NCBI RefSeq assembly: GCF_004210215.2
Contig: NZ_CP067394.1
Span: 310,001 to 374,000, forward strand
Direction of reading: 5' to 3'
Length of the DNA stretch: 64,000 bases
Origin: Cryobacterium sp. SO1
Lineage (GTDB): Bacteria; Actinomycetota; Actinomycetes; Actinomycetales; Microbacteriaceae
The position numbers and the translations under genes are program-made. Position 1 is the first letter of the stretch. Every line of letters starts with the position of its first letter. Positions 20,490 through 31,211 of the stretch are shown one piece after another. The notes beneath the pieces were generated by a model. That model was not told the DNA's origin and did not search any database. It saw nothing but the letters and a program-made list of their open reading frames with translations.

Positions 20490-22630
20490 AGGTCACCCCG
20501 ATCAGCCCGCCGTCGGGCCTGGACATGGACTATCACTCCCTCAACGCCATGCTCAACCTGTATGGTCCGAGCGGGGAGATCCAGTTCGACAAGGACCGCG
20601 AGGCTGCCCGGGAGTTCTTCCTGCAGCACGTGAACCAGAACACGGTGTTCTTCCACTCGCTGCGTGAACGCCTCGACTACCTGGTGGAGAAGGAGTACTA
20701 CGAGCAGGCCGTGCTCGACATGTACAGCTTCGAGTTCATCACCAAGCTCAACGACCTCGCCTACTCGAAGAAGTTCCGCTTCCAGACCTTCCTCGGCGCG
20801 TTCAAGTACTACACCTCGTACACGCTGAAGACCTTCGACGGCAAGCGTTACCTCGAACGCTTCGAGGACCGCGTCGTGATGAGCGCCCTCGGCCTGGCCC
20901 AGGGTGACGAGAACCTTGCCGTGGCCCTCGTCGAGGAGATCATCGCCGGCCGTTTCCAGCCCGCGACCCCCACGTTCCTGAACTCCGGCAAGGCCCAGCG
21001 CGGCGAGCTCGTCTCCTGCTTCCTGCTCCGCATCGAAGACAACATGGAGTCCATCTCCCGCGGCATCAACTCGTCGCTGCAGCTGTCCAAGCGCGGCGGT
21101 GGCGTGGCCCTGCTGCTGACCAACATCCGTGAGTCCGGCGCGCCGATCAAGCAGATCGAGAACCAGTCCAGCGGCATCATCCCCGTGATGAAGCTTCTGG
21201 AAGACTCCTTCAGCTACGCCAACCAGCTCGGTGCACGTCAGGGTGCCGGCGCGGTGTACCTGCAGGCGCACCACCCCGACATCATGCGCTTCCTCGACAC
21301 CAAGCGGGAGAACGCCGACGAGAAGATCCGCATCAAGACCCTCTCCCTCGGCGTGGTCATCCCCGACATCACCTTCGAGCTGGCCAAGAACAACGAGGAC
21401 ATGTACCTGTTCTCGCCGTACGACGTGGAGCGCGTCTACGGTGTGCCGTTCGCCGACATCTCGGTGACCGAGAAGTACCACGAGATGGTCGACGACCCGC
21501 GCATCAAGAAGTCCAAGATGAAGGCCCGCGACTTCTTCCAGACGCTCGCCGAGATCCAGTTCGAGTCCGGCTACCCGTACATCATGTTCGAAGACACCGT
21601 GAACGAGGCGAACCCGATCAAGGGCCGCGTCAACATGTCGAACCTGTGCTCGGAGATCCTCCAGGTCAACACCCCGACCACGTACAACGAGGACCTCTCC
21701 TACGACACCATCGGCAAGGACATCTCCTGCAACCTGGGCTCGATGAACATCGCACTGGCCATGGATGCGCCCGACTTCGGCCGGGTCGTCGACACCGCCA
21801 TCCGCGGCCTGAGCGCCGTCTCCGACCAGAGCCACATCGCGTCGGTGCGTTCGATCGAGAGCGGCAACGACAAGTCGCACGCCATCGGTCTGGGCCAGAT
21901 GAACCTGCACGGCTACCTCGCCCGTGAGCGGGTGTACTACGGCAGCGAAGAAGGCATCGACTTCACCAACATCTACTTCTACACGGTGCTGTTCCACGCC
22001 CTGCGTGCCTCGAACAAGATCGCCATCGAGCGTGGCACCAGCTTCGAGGGCTTCGCCGACTCCACCTACGCCTCCGGCGCCTTCTTCGACAAGTACACCG
22101 ACCAGATCTGGGAGCCGGCCACCGCCCGCGGCGCCGAGCTGTTCGCCAACTCCACCGTCGAGATCCCCACGCAGGCCGACTGGGCCGAGCTCAAGGCATC
22201 CGTCATGGAACACGGTATCTACAACCAGAACCTGCAGGCCGTTCCGCCGACAGGGTCGATCTCGTACATCAACAACTCGACCGCGTCGATCCACCCGATC
22301 GCCTCGAAGATCGAGATCCGCAAGGAAGGCAAGCTCGGCCGCGTCTACTACCCGGCGCCGTTCATGACGAACGACAACACCGAGTTCTACCAGGATGCCT
22401 ACGAAATCGGCTACGAGAAGGTCATCGACACCTACGCCGCGGCGACGCAGCACGTGGACCAGGGCCTCTCGCTGACCCTGTTCTTCAAGGACACCGCCAC
22501 GACCCGCGACATCAACCGCGCGCAGATCTACGCGTGGAAGAAGGGCATCAAGACGATTTACTACATCCGTCTGCGCCAGATGGCCCTCGAGGGGACCGAG
22601 GTTGAGGGCTGTGTTTCCTGTGCGTTATGA
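20486..22630 (+). CDS. nrdE: Class Ib ribonucleoside-diphosphate reductase alpha subunit
   Basis: Catalytic subunit reducing ribonucleoside diphosphates to deoxy forms; 714 residues, the length of characterised NrdE. Visible: [18 protein letters not shown] with active-site Cys, the radical-site region NLCSEILQV, and the C-terminal redox pair EGCVSCAL reduced by NrdH. It lacks the N-terminal ATP cone of class Ia enzymes. GTG 20486 sits in a GTGA overlap with nrdI; an in-frame TTG 15 bases upstream is less likely. Confidence 0.96.
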   Translation: MKVTPISPPSGLDMDYHSLNAMLNLYGPSGEIQFDKDREAAREFFLQHVNQNTVFFHSLRERLDYLVEKEYYEQAVLDMYSFEFITKLNDLAYSKKFRFQTFLGAFKYYTSYTLKTFDGKRYLERFEDRVVMSALGLAQGDENLAVALVEEIIAGRFQPATPTFLNSGKAQRGELVSCFLLRIEDNMESISRGINSSLQLSKRGGGVALLLTNIRESGAPIKQIENQSSGIIPVMKLLEDSFSYANQLGARQGAGAVYLQAHHPDIMRFLDTKRENADEKIRIKTLSLGVVIPDITFELAKNNEDMYLFSPYDVERVYGVPFADISVTEKYHEMVDDPRIKKSKMKARDFFQTLAEIQFESGYPYIMFEDTVNEANPIKGRVNMSNLCSEILQVNTPTTYNEDLSYDTIGKDISCNLGSMNIALAMDAPDFGRVVDTAIRGLSAVSDQSHIASVRSIESGNDKSHAIGLGQMNLHGYLARERVYYGSEEGIDFTNIYFYTVLFHALRASNKIAIERGTSFEGFADSTYASGAFFDKYTDQIWEPATARGAELFANSTVEIPTQADWAELKASVMEHGIYNQNLQAVPPTGSISYINNSTASIHPIASKIEIRKEGKLGRVYYPAPFMTNDNTEFYQDAYEIGYEKVIDTYAAATQHVDQGLSLTLFFKDTATTRDINRAQIYAWKKGIKTIYYIRLRQMALEGTEVEGCVSCAL

Positions 22631-22681
22631 GTGAGTTTGCTGCAAGCGCCACAAGTACCCTCCCTTCTGTGACTGGCCTAA

Positions 22682-23668
<987 letters not shown>

Positions 23669-23763
23669 TCATCGTGGACCACAACTGAATGGGCGGGTGC
23701 TTCGGCATCCGCCTGGTCTGTGTGATCGGCTGGATCCCCGTCGCGGTCGGGGCGACCGCGGGC

Positions 23764-23769
23764 TATCGT
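23764..23769 (+). promoter_or_regulatory. -10 box TATCGT of the leaderless tmsA-like gene
   Basis: TANNNT hexamer beginning 12 bases before GTG 23776. It fixes the start of the following gene, whose frame is otherwise open further upstream. Confidence 0.6.
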
Positions 23770-23775
23770 GTGGGC

Positions 23776-25152
23776 GTGCCCGCTCTTGTCGATGCGAAGC
23801 GCGCTCACGCCGCCGGCGTGCAGCGCCTACTCGAGAGCTATCGGGCCGTCCCCGCCGAAGCCCCGATCCGGCTGGCCAAGCCCACGTCGAATCTGTTCCG
23901 GGCACGCGCCGCTACCCACGTGAAGGGCCTGGACACCTCCGGTCTGACCGGGGTCATCGGGATAGACACCCAGGCGCGGACGGCTGACGTGGCCGGCATG
24001 TGCACCTACCAAGACCTCGTCGCCCAGGCGCTGCCCCAGGGGTTGGCACCGCTGGTGGTGCCGCAGTTGAAGACCATCACGCTCGGCGGCGCGGTCACCG
24101 GTCTCGGCATCGAGTCGACGTCGTTCCGCAACGGGCTGCCGCACGAGTCGGTGCTCGAGATGGACATCCTCACCGGCACAGGAGAGGTGCTCACCGTGTC
24201 GCCCACCGAGCACGCGGATCTGTACCGAGCCTTCCCCAACTCGTATGGGACCCTGGGCTATGCGGTGCGCCTGCGCATCGACCTCGAACCCGTGCAGCCG
24301 TTCGTCGCGCTCAGGCATCTGCGGTTCCACTCGCTCGTCGACCTGGTCCGGGCGATGCACGACATCATCAACACCGGGAGCTTCGACGGGGACCGGGTCG
24401 ACTATCTCGACGGTGTGCTGTTCAGCAAGGCGGAGGGCTATCTCTGCCTCGGCAGGAAGGCCGGTGCACCGGGCCCCGTCAGCGACTACACCGGTCAGCA
24501 GATCTACTACCGCTCCATCCGGCACGAGCACGGGGCGACGGATGACCGTCTCACCATCCACGACTACCTCTGGCGGTGGGACACCGACTGGTTCTGGTGT
24601 TCGGAGGCGTTCGGTGCGCAGAATCCGCTGATCCGCAGGGTCTGGCCGCGACGCTACCGACGCAGCAGCGTTTACGGGACGCTGATGAAATACGAACAAC
24701 GATTCCACATCGGCGATCGCATCGAGAGACTCCGCGGCCGCCCATCACGTGAACGCGTCGTGCAGGACATCGAGGTGCCGCTGGGGCGCTGTGCGGAGTT
24801 TCTGGACTGGTTCCTGGACACCGTGCCGATCACGCCGATCTGGCTGTGCCCGCTGCGGTTGCGGGGCGAGACCGGCTGGCCGCTCTACCCGATCCGGCCC
24901 CAGCAGAACTACGTGAACGTGGGCTTCTGGTCGACGGTGCCGGTGGGCGCCACCGAGGGGGCGACGAACCGGCTCATCGAAGACACGGTGCGTGAGCTTG
25001 ACGGGCACAAGTCGCTGTACTCCGACTCCTATTACCCCCGCCAGGAGTTCGACGAACTCTACGGTGGGGACGACTACCGGGCGGTGAAGACAAAATACGA
25101 CCCTGATTCACGTCTCCTCGACCTCTACGCCAAGGCGGTGCAACGACGATGA
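23776..25152 (+). CDS. tmsA: FAD-dependent oxidoreductase, TmsA/BfaA-like (10-methylene reductase)
   Basis: 458-residue flavoprotein of the vanillyl-alcohol-oxidase fold (FAD_binding_4): the FAD segment ITLGGAVTGLGIESTS near residue 105 and a C-terminal DHCR24-like region (NYVNVGFWSTVP). Together with the overlapping methyltransferase gene it matches the gene pair that makes 10-methyl branched (tuberculostearic-type) fatty acids, in which the methyltransferase makes the 10-methylene intermediate and this enzyme reduces it. The start is set by the TATCGT box. ATGA overlap with the next gene. Without the pairing it would be called only an FAD-binding oxidoreductase. Confidence 0.7.
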   Translation: MPALVDAKRAHAAGVQRLLESYRAVPAEAPIRLAKPTSNLFRARAATHVKGLDTSGLTGVIGIDTQARTADVAGMCTYQDLVAQALPQGLAPLVVPQLKTITLGGAVTGLGIESTSFRNGLPHESVLEMDILTGTGEVLTVSPTEHADLYRAFPNSYGTLGYAVRLRIDLEPVQPFVALRHLRFHSLVDLVRAMHDIINTGSFDGDRVDYLDGVLFSKAEGYLCLGRKAGAPGPVSDYTGQQIYYRSIRHEHGATDDRLTIHDYLWRWDTDWFWCSEAFGAQNPLIRRVWPRRYRRSSVYGTLMKYEQRFHIGDRIERLRGRPSRERVVQDIEVPLGRCAEFLDWFLDTVPITPIWLCPLRLRGETGWPLYPIRPQQNYVNVGFWSTVPVGATEGATNRLIEDTVRELDGHKSLYSDSYYPRQEFDELYGGDDYRAVKTKYDPDSRLLDLYAKAVQRR

Positions 25153-26495
25153 CCACATTCAAGGAACGCCCGACCCAGCCGACGTCGCTGACGGAGGCGA
25201 CCGGCAAGACTGCAACCGCGGGGAAGTACACCCTTGCCGAGGTGCTGGAGATCCTGGCCGGCGGCCGGCTTCCGCTGCGGTTCACCGCCTACGACGGGAG
25301 TTCCACCGGACCGCCGGACGCCCCGTTCGGCCTGGATCTGCGCACCCCGCGCGGCACACGCTACCTCGCCACCGGCCGCGGCGACCTCGGTTTTGCCCGT
25401 GCCTACATCGCCGGCGACCTCGATATCCGCGGCGTGCACCCTGGCGATCCCTACGACCTGCTCAAGGCGCTCGCCGACAGCCTCATCTTCACCCGCCCAC
25501 CGGCACGGATGCTGGTGGACATCATCCGTTCCATCGGCGCCGAGCACCTGCTCCCGACAGCGCCGCCGCCCCAGGAAGCCCAGCCCCGGTGGCGCAGGAT
25601 CGCCGGGGGGCTCCGGCACAGCAAGCCCAGGGACGCCGACGCGGTCCACCACCACTATGACGTCTCGAACACCTTCTATGAGTGGGTGCTCGGGCCGTCG
25701 TTGACCTACACCTGCGCGTGTTACCCGAGCGCTGGCGCATCCCTCGAGCAGGCGCAGGAGAACAAGTACCGGCTGGTCTTCGAAAAGCTGCGGCTGACGC
25801 CGGGCGACCGGTTGCTCGACGTGGGCTGCGGCTGGGGCGGCATGGTGCGATACGCCGCACGCCGCGGTGTGCGAGCCACCGGGGTGACACTGTCGACCCA
25901 GCAGGCCCGGTGGGCGCAGCGGGCCATCGCAGCGGAGGGCCTGGGCGATCTGGCCCAGGTCCGGTACGGCGACTATCGCGATATCACGCACACCGGCTAC
26001 GACGCGGTGTCGTCGATCGGGCTGCTCGAGCACATCGGCGTGCGCAACTATCCGTCGTACTTCGACTTTCTGCAGTCCAGGATGCGCCCCGGCGGGCTGC
26101 TGCTCAACCACTGCATCACCCGGCCCGACAACCAGAAACTGCCGGTTGTGCGCGGATTCATCGATCGTTACGTCTTCCCCGACGGGGAGCTCACCGGATC
26201 GGGCCGGATCATCAGTGACGCTCAGGACGTGGGTCTGGAGGTGGTGCACGACGAGAACTTGCGGCAGCACTACGCGATGACGCTGCGCGACTGGTGTGCC
26301 AACCTCGTCGAGCACTGGGACGAGGCCGTCGCCGAGGTCGGGCTGCCCACCGCGAAAGTGTGGGGTCTGTACATGGCCGGATCGCGGCTCGGGTTCGAGA
26401 ACAACGGCATCCAACTGCACCAGATACTGATGACCAGGCCCGGCACGCACGGCGGTGCCGGTGAGTTGCCGTTGCGACCGTGGTGGACTCCCTAG
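25149..26495 (+). CDS. tmsB: Fatty acid methyltransferase, TmsB/BfaB-like (CFA synthase family)
   Basis: SAM-dependent methyltransferase of 448 residues in the cyclopropane fatty acid synthase family. An N-terminal lipid-binding domain (FGLDLRTPRGTRYLATGRGDLGFARAYIAGDLDI, shown here in part by DLGFARAYIAGDLDI) precedes the catalytic domain with VHHHYDVSNTFYEWVLG, SAM motif LLDVGCGWGGM and SSIGLLEHIG. Expected to add a methylene to C10 of oleoyl phospholipid chains, with the neighbouring flavoprotein reducing it. Translationally coupled to tmsA. A plain cyclopropane synthase is the alternative; the pairing with an FAD reductase argues against it. Confidence 0.75.
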   Translation: MTTFKERPTQPTSLTEATGKTATAGKYTLAEVLEILAGGRLPLRFTAYDGSSTGPPDAPFGLDLRTPRGTRYLATGRGDLGFARAYIAGDLDIRGVHPGDPYDLLKALADSLIFTRPPARMLVDIIRSIGAEHLLPTAPPPQEAQPRWRRIAGGLRHSKPRDADAVHHHYDVSNTFYEWVLGPSLTYTCACYPSAGASLEQAQENKYRLVFEKLRLTPGDRLLDVGCGWGGMVRYAARRGVRATGVTLSTQQARWAQRAIAAEGLGDLAQVRYGDYRDITHTGYDAVSSIGLLEHIGVRNYPSYFDFLQSRMRPGGLLLNHCITRPDNQKLPVVRGFIDRYVFPDGELTGSGRIISDAQDVGLEVVHDENLRQHYAMTLRDWCANLVEHWDEAVAEVGLPTAKVWGLYMAGSRLGFENNGIQLHQILMTRPGTHGGAGELPLRPWWTP

Positions 26496-26547
26496 CCGAC
26501 GGGACCGTTGGTGCAGCATGTCGTTGTCGCCCGGGCGGGCGGCGGCT

Positions 26548-26553
26548 TACGCT
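26548..26553 (+). promoter_or_regulatory. -10 box TACGCT of a leaderless HTH gene
   Basis: TANNNT hexamer starting 12 bases before ATG 26560. Confidence 0.5.
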
Positions 26554-26559
26554 GGGGGG

Positions 26560-26841
26560 ATGTCCCGCACCATGCGCCTGAAGCCCAATGAGTTGGTCGC
26601 GGCGTGGCCGGACGGGCGCGCCAGCGACGCGATCGGGGAGGTCGCCCGGGTGTTCGCGGGCAATCTGCGGCAGGCCATCGGGTCGCGGAGCATTCGGAGT
26701 GCTGCGGAGGCCTGCGGGATGAACCACGCGACTCTGATCGGCATCCTGGAGGGGCGGGCCTGGCCGGACATGGAGACGATCGCCAAGCTCGAACGCGGGC
26801 TGGATGCGGCGCTCTGGCCGGGCCACGGCACCCTGTCCTGA
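26560..26841 (+). CDS. Small XRE-like helix-turn-helix protein
   Basis: 93 residues with a single helix-turn-helix core (NLRQAIGSRSIRSAAEACGMNHATLIGILEG) and a tail naming a second helix (DMETIAKLERGLDAALWPG). Likely a DNA-binding regulator of the XRE type. It is leaderless, alone, and ends 17 bases before the stop of the convergent acetolactate decarboxylase gene. No toxin-like partner adjoins it. Target unknown. Confidence 0.65.
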   Translation: MSRTMRLKPNELVAAWPDGRASDAIGEVARVFAGNLRQAIGSRSIRSAAEACGMNHATLIGILEGRAWPDMETIAKLERGLDAALWPGHGTLS

Positions 26842-26858
26842 ATGAGATCCGTCGAGGG

Positions 26859-27587
26859 TCAGCGGTGGTTCTCGGTCTGCTCGATCTGGTCAGCCAGATC
26901 GTCTGGGCTGAGGTCGGCGTTCTTGAACTCCGGCGTGAGCGGCAGCTCGAGGTGCAGGTCGGTGCCGATGCAGATCTCGATGGTGCCCGCGAGCAGCCTG
27001 AAGTCGAGCACGTGGCCACCCTGCCGACGCTCGGCGTCGATGTAGTGCACGTGTCCGCCCGGCACCCCGATGCCCTGCCCGTAGAGCGGGGTGCGGAAGC
27101 CCGCGACGACACCGGTCGAGCGGCCGAATTCGAGGGTCTTCTCGCCGCGGATGGCCTCCGACATGGGCTGGTACGGCTTCTCCTGCCGTTCGACGGCCCG
27201 TACCCGAACCCACTCGAACTCGCCGGTCAGCCGCACGGCGTAGAGGTAGTTGGAGCTCTGCAGGGTCTCGGTGATCAGGCGCACAGCCTCGTCGCGGGTG
27301 ACAGGCTCGTCAACACGAATGCTCACGCTGGGCACGAACTCGGTCACGACCGCGAACGGGGTGAGGTCGTCGGCAGCGGCCGGCGTGACCGTGCCGTCGG
27401 CGCGCATCCGGTAACAGACGCCGTCGAGGATCAGCATCTCGCCGTCCAGCGCGTTGAAGGTGCCCAGGCCGAAGTCGCCGTGCTCGAGCAGGGTGGCCAC
27501 GGTGGTGTCACCGTCGTAGATGCCGTCGAGCAGCGCGCTCATCAGACTGGTCTGGTAGACGAGATGGCGGCCGGCGGTTGCGTCCAC
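26859..27587 (-). CDS. budA: Alpha-acetolactate decarboxylase
   Basis: Converts 2-acetolactate to acetoin, diverting pyruvate from valine synthesis or acid production. 242 residues, family length about 240. Metal-binding histidines are visible in GGHVHYIDAERRQGGHVLDF and a substrate-site glutamate in GEMLILDGVCYR; LGTFNALDGEM is the family signature. GTG 27587 follows a very good GGAGGAACC; a TTG 24 bases further upstream is rejected. No acetolactate synthase or butanediol dehydrogenase is nearby. Confidence 0.92.
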   Translation of the reverse strand: MDATAGRHLVYQTSLMSALLDGIYDGDTTVATLLEHGDFGLGTFNALDGEMLILDGVCYRMRADGTVTPAAADDLTPFAVVTEFVPSVSIRVDEPVTRDEAVRLITETLQSSNYLYAVRLTGEFEWVRVRAVERQEKPYQPMSEAIRGEKTLEFGRSTGVVAGFRTPLYGQGIGVPGGHVHYIDAERRQGGHVLDFRLLAGTIEICIGTDLHLELPLTPEFKNADLSPDDLADQIEQTENHR

Positions 27588-27628
27588 GATGGTTCCTCCA
27601 GTGCGGGTCAAATGCCCAGGTCAGATGT

Positions 27629-28549
27629 CTAGAGCGACGGGATGAGTTCGGGCACCCGGCAGGGCTGGCCGTAGGCAAGGTTCAGGCAGGCGTCGAAGAT
27701 GTCGGGGTACGGGTCGGTTCCGCCGGTGCCGAACCAGGCCGTGTAGAACAGCCAGAAGTTGAGGTTGCCGTGTGTGGAGCATCCGTCGCCGTCACTGTCG
27801 GGGTCGGCCAGGGCTGCCTCGTTGGGCTGGTACGGCGTGTAGTTGTAGAGGTTGGCCGTGGCCTGGTTCTGGATGTCGACGGTGCTGGCGCCGCACTCGG
27901 CGTCGGGGTTGTAGCCCACGTCGACGGCGCCGATCTTGTAGGTGCGTTCGGGCTCCTGGCTGTACTGCCGGAACTGCCAAGCGGCGTTGTAGACCTGGTT
28001 GAAGAAACCGAAGTACTCGGTCTCGCAGTCGGCGGTGTCTGGGCAGCCGTAGCCGGTGGCGCGCAGGTAGCCGGACTCGGTGGGCCGGCTGAGCAGGGAC
28101 TGCTCCTTCTGCAGAAGCACCAACAGCACGCGTGGGCTGATGCCGCAGGCCTCGGCGACCTTGCTGAGGATGGTGCTCGCGTGCTCGTTGTCGGCGCCCC
28201 TATATGCGGCGCAGTGGCCGGGTCCCGCGGCGGGCTGGTCGACGGTGCTCTCCCGGTACTCCCAGAGGCAGGGCGAACTGTCGGTGCGGATGCAGCTGCG
28301 CGACAGCAGGAAGGACTGGATCTGCTGCTCGGTCATGGCGCCGGCGTTGAAGAAGGTGTAGTCGCTGACGATCCGGCCCGCCTCGAAGTCGGCCAGGTCG
28401 ATATCGTTCGTGGCGATCGGCGCGGTGGGAGCCGCGATGGCCGGTTCGGCACGGACCGCGGCGCCGACGAGGGCGGCTCCACCCAGCACGACGACAAGAA
28501 CCGCGGCAGTCGCGAGCGCGGACAGTCGGTGGCGCTCGAAGAAGCTCAT
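27629..28549 (-). CDS. Secreted hemagglutinin-like / lysozyme-like conserved protein
   Basis: 306 residues with an N-terminal membrane anchor or signal peptide (ALATAAVLVVVLGGAALVGAA). The secreted body carries ten or more cysteines and the actinobacterial pattern VSDYTFFNAGAMTEQQIQSF, ACGISPRVLLVLLQKEQSLL, YFGFFNQVYNAAWQF and NQATANLYNYTPYQPN. Similar proteins are often labelled hemagglutinin but lack experimental data; the IxxRVLLVLLQKEQ segment recalls the catalytic-glutamate helix of lytic transglycosylases, which is only a suggestion. Leaderless: a TAGTCT box (28561-28556) ends seven bases before the ATG. Confidence 0.6.
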   Translation of the reverse strand: MSFFERHRLSALATAAVLVVVLGGAALVGAAVRAEPAIAAPTAPIATNDIDLADFEAGRIVSDYTFFNAGAMTEQQIQSFLLSRSCIRTDSSPCLWEYRESTVDQPAAGPGHCAAYRGADNEHASTILSKVAEACGISPRVLLVLLQKEQSLLSRPTESGYLRATGYGCPDTADCETEYFGFFNQVYNAAWQFRQYSQEPERTYKIGAVDVGYNPDAECGASTVDIQNQATANLYNYTPYQPNEAALADPDSDGDGCSTHGNLNFWLFYTAWFGTGGTDPYPDIFDACLNLAYGQPCRVPELIPSL

Positions 28550-28723
28550 TCGGCCAGACTATCGAAGCCGTGCCGACGTCGGGTGAGAAGGGGCTGCGAG
28601 GCGGCGGTTGGCGACCGCTGGCCGGTGTATTACGGGCTTCTAACGATGCCTGCCCCGGGGATTTCTGCTCGCGGCCAGAGGCATCCGGGCAGATAGGATT
28701 ATAGGTCAGGAAAGGCGGGAAAC

Positions 28724-30163
28724 GTGCCGAACGGTGCATCGACAGGTCTCCTGCGCGGGCGGTACCGGCTGCTGGAACTGATCGGCCAGGGCGGCATGGG
28801 GGCCGTCTACAAGGCCACCGACGAGTTCCTCGGCCGCAACGTGGCCATCAAGATCTTCCTCGCCAACGCCACGGAGGCAGCCGACGTGCGCCGGCAGGAG
28901 GACGAGGTCAACATCCTCGCCTCCCTCAGCCACCACAGCCTGGTCACTCTGCTCGACGCCGCCGTCGACCGCAGCATCCCCGCGATGCCACGGATCTACC
29001 TGGTGATGGAACTCGTCGAAGGCGCGGACCTGCAACGCAAGCTCGTTCGCGGTCCGCTGCCCGTGCGGCAGATCGCCCAGCTGGCCTACGACCTCGCGGA
29101 GGGCCTGGAATACATCCACTCGCGCGGCGTGGTGCACCGCGACGTCAAACCCGCCAACGTGCTGCTCGTCGACTACAACGGCGACGACTCCCGCACCCGC
29201 GCCAAGCTCACCGACTTCGGCATCGCCCTGCTGGCCGAGTCCGAGCGGTTCACCGCGGATGGCGCCGCCACCGGCAGCGCCCACTACATGAGTCCCGAGC
29301 AGGCGTCGGGGGAGCCGGTGGGGCCGGCCAGCGACGTGTACGCTCTCGGCCTGGTGCTGCTGGAGTGCTTCACCGGCGAGGTCGCCTTCCCGGGCTCCGC
29401 CGTGCCGTCGGCCCTGGCCCGGCTGCTGAACGACCCGATGATCCCCGCCACGGTGCCGACAGCCTGGGCCGGACTGATCGGCGCGATGACCGCCCGCGAC
29501 CCCCGTGACCGGCCGCTCGTGCACGACCTGGTGCTGGCCCTCCGCCAGCTGATCATCGGCGCCTCCGGCCGGCACCGCGCCGGCGCCCCGGTGCTGCTGC
29601 CGGCGACCCAGCCCACCACGCGCCCTGCCACCCGGCCCGGCGCCCCCGAGGCCGCGGACGAGGAAGGCAGGATGACCGCCGTGCGGCGCTACGACCTGCT
29701 GGACACCCCACCGGACGGCACCTTCGACCGGATCACCGCGATGGCCGCTCGTATCTTCGGCGTGCCCATCGCCCTGGTGAGCGTGGTGGACTACGACCGG
29801 ATCTGGTTCAAGTCCCGGCACGGGTTGACGCTCGAGCAGATCGACCGGGACGCGGGCCTCTGCGCCTCCGCCATCCTGCACGACGAACCCTGGGTGGTGA
29901 CGGATGCCAGGATCGACCCGCGGGCGCTCGCGAACCCGCTGGTTGCCGGTGAGATGGGCCTGCAGTTCTATGCCGGTGTGCCGCTGACCAGCCGGGACGG
30001 CCACAACCTCGGCACCCTCTGCCTGATCGACTACGAACCGCGGGAGTTCACGGCCGCCGAGCTGGCCACCCTCGAGGACCTCGCCGCCGTGGTGATGAGC
30101 GAGCTTGAACTGCGCCTGGACAGCCGCCAGGCTCTGCTCGACCGCCGCGCCCTGCACGGCTAA
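28724..30163 (+). CDS. Serine/threonine protein kinase fused to a GAF domain
   Basis: 479 residues. Kinase domain at about 13-275: glycine loop GQGGMGAVYKA at 21, ATP lysine K43 in VAIKIF, catalytic loop HRDVKPANVLL at about 138, DFG at about 165, and APE-like SPEQASGEPVGPASDVYALG. After a Pro/Thr-rich linker comes a GAF domain (about 320-470; FDRITAMAARIFGVPIALVS, YAGVPLTSRDGHNLGTLC). There is no transmembrane helix and no PASTA repeats, so it is a cytoplasmic sensor kinase; GAF ligands are often cyclic nucleotides, haem or flavins, none assignable here. GTG start after AAAGGCGGG. Confidence 0.88.
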   Translation: MPNGASTGLLRGRYRLLELIGQGGMGAVYKATDEFLGRNVAIKIFLANATEAADVRRQEDEVNILASLSHHSLVTLLDAAVDRSIPAMPRIYLVMELVEGADLQRKLVRGPLPVRQIAQLAYDLAEGLEYIHSRGVVHRDVKPANVLLVDYNGDDSRTRAKLTDFGIALLAESERFTADGAATGSAHYMSPEQASGEPVGPASDVYALGLVLLECFTGEVAFPGSAVPSALARLLNDPMIPATVPTAWAGLIGAMTARDPRDRPLVHDLVLALRQLIIGASGRHRAGAPVLLPATQPTTRPATRPGAPEAADEEGRMTAVRRYDLLDTPPDGTFDRITAMAARIFGVPIALVSVVDYDRIWFKSRHGLTLEQIDRDAGLCASAILHDEPWVVTDARIDPRALANPLVAGEMGLQFYAGVPLTSRDGHNLGTLCLIDYEPREFTAAELATLEDLAAVVMSELELRLDSRQALLDRRALHG

Positions 30164-30301
30164 AACAGGCTGCGGGGCTGGTCGGATCGGAAATCCGTTC
30201 CCCGACATGCCGTTGGGCTCTTCCGGCAAACGTCCGGCGACGGTTGAATGGGAGGGAACCGTTGAAGTCGGATGCACCGCCTTCCGCGGCAGGAGGTCAT
30301 C

Positions 30302-30847
30302 ATGGACGCTGACACAGGCAGAGACACCGACCCGCGCGCCGGCGCCGGCGATGCCCGGGCGGTGCACGCCGAGGGGGCAGCGCAACCGGCGCAGGAGCCC
30401 GGACCCACCACGGGCATCGTGGTCGGCCACGACGGATCCGCCGACGCGAATCACGCCCTGACCGTGGCGCTGGAGTTGGCCGCCGGCCTCTCGGTGCCGG
30501 TGACCATTGTGCGGGCCTGGTCGATCGACACGGCCCCGCGGCCGGCGAACTGGGAGTTCGGTTACGTCTCCTCGTACTCCGACTACGCCGAAGCCGTGCG
30601 GGACCGGCTCCGGAACGATACCCGGATCGTCGTCGCGAAGCATCCGGATCTCACGGTGGAATACCGGGTGGCGCTGGGCGGGCCGGCCAAGACCCTCATC
30701 GAGGTCTCCAAGGGGTCCCGGATGCTTGTTGTCGGCTCCCGGGGACGCGGGGGACTGGCCGGCATGCTGCTCGGCTCGGTCAGTGAGCAGTGCGTGCGGC
30801 ACGCGGACTGCCCGGTGCTCGTGGTGCCACCCCCGCCCCGGTCCTGA
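30302..30847 (+). CDS. Universal stress protein (UspA family)
   Basis: 181 residues, a single Usp domain after a 38-residue Ala/Gly-rich head. Family features: GIVVGHDGSADANHAL at the N-terminus and the ATP-binding motif VVGSRGRGGLAGMLLGSVSEQC near the C-terminus, so probably an ATP-binding Usp; DCPVLVVP closes the fold. AGGAGGT precedes the ATG. It follows the kinase gene by 138 bases on the same strand and may be co-transcribed. Confidence 0.85.
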   Translation: MDADTGRDTDPRAGAGDARAVHAEGAAQPAQEPGPTTGIVVGHDGSADANHALTVALELAAGLSVPVTIVRAWSIDTAPRPANWEFGYVSSYSDYAEAVRDRLRNDTRIVVAKHPDLTVEYRVALGGPAKTLIEVSKGSRMLVVGSRGRGGLAGMLLGSVSEQCVRHADCPVLVVPPPPRS

Positions 30848-30917
30848 CCTGGGCGGAAGCCGGTCGACACACCTCGGCCGGCTCCGGATGCGCGGGTGCG
30901 GTCGTGCGCGTGTGCGT

Positions 30918-31211
30918 TCAGCCGACCTGCAGCCGGTTGCCCACCGCGAACCAGGCCAGCGCCCCGAACACCGGGGCGAAGACCACGGTCAGCACCCAAC
31001 GGGTGCGAGACTGTTCGCTCAGGTGCACGGCTTGGGCCACCTGCACGAGCGCGGCCACGATGAGCACGATGGCGCCCAGGGCGGCCAGGACTATGAGCGC
31101 CAGGCCGATCAGCGCGCCGAGCGCGGCGCCGTCGATCGCGCCGCCGTCCAGGACATCCGTGCGCCCGGTTGCCCCTGGCAAGGCGATGCTGAGTGCAGCT
31201 GTGCTGTTCAT
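30918..31211 (-). CDS. PLDc_N-type small membrane protein
   Basis: 97 residues with two transmembrane segments (LIGLALIVLAALGAIVLIVA and WVLTVVFAPVFGALAWFAVG) separated by a short charged loop SEQSRTRW. This is the arrangement of the phospholipase D nuclease N-terminal (PLDc_N) family of small membrane proteins, of unknown function. Start at ATG 31211 after GAGGGG. Divergent from the TetR gene, with a palindromic operator between them, so it is a candidate target of that regulator. Confidence 0.6.
   Translation of the reverse strand: MNSTAALSIALPGATGRTDVLDGGAIDGAALGALIGLALIVLAALGAIVLIVAALVQVAQAVHLSEQSRTRWVLTVVFAPVFGALAWFAVGNRLQVG

Noticed and set aside
26548..26841. Toxin-antitoxin module built on the small HTH protein
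   Set aside because: No adjacent short ORF with toxin-like features; the neighbours are tmsB and acetolactate decarboxylase.
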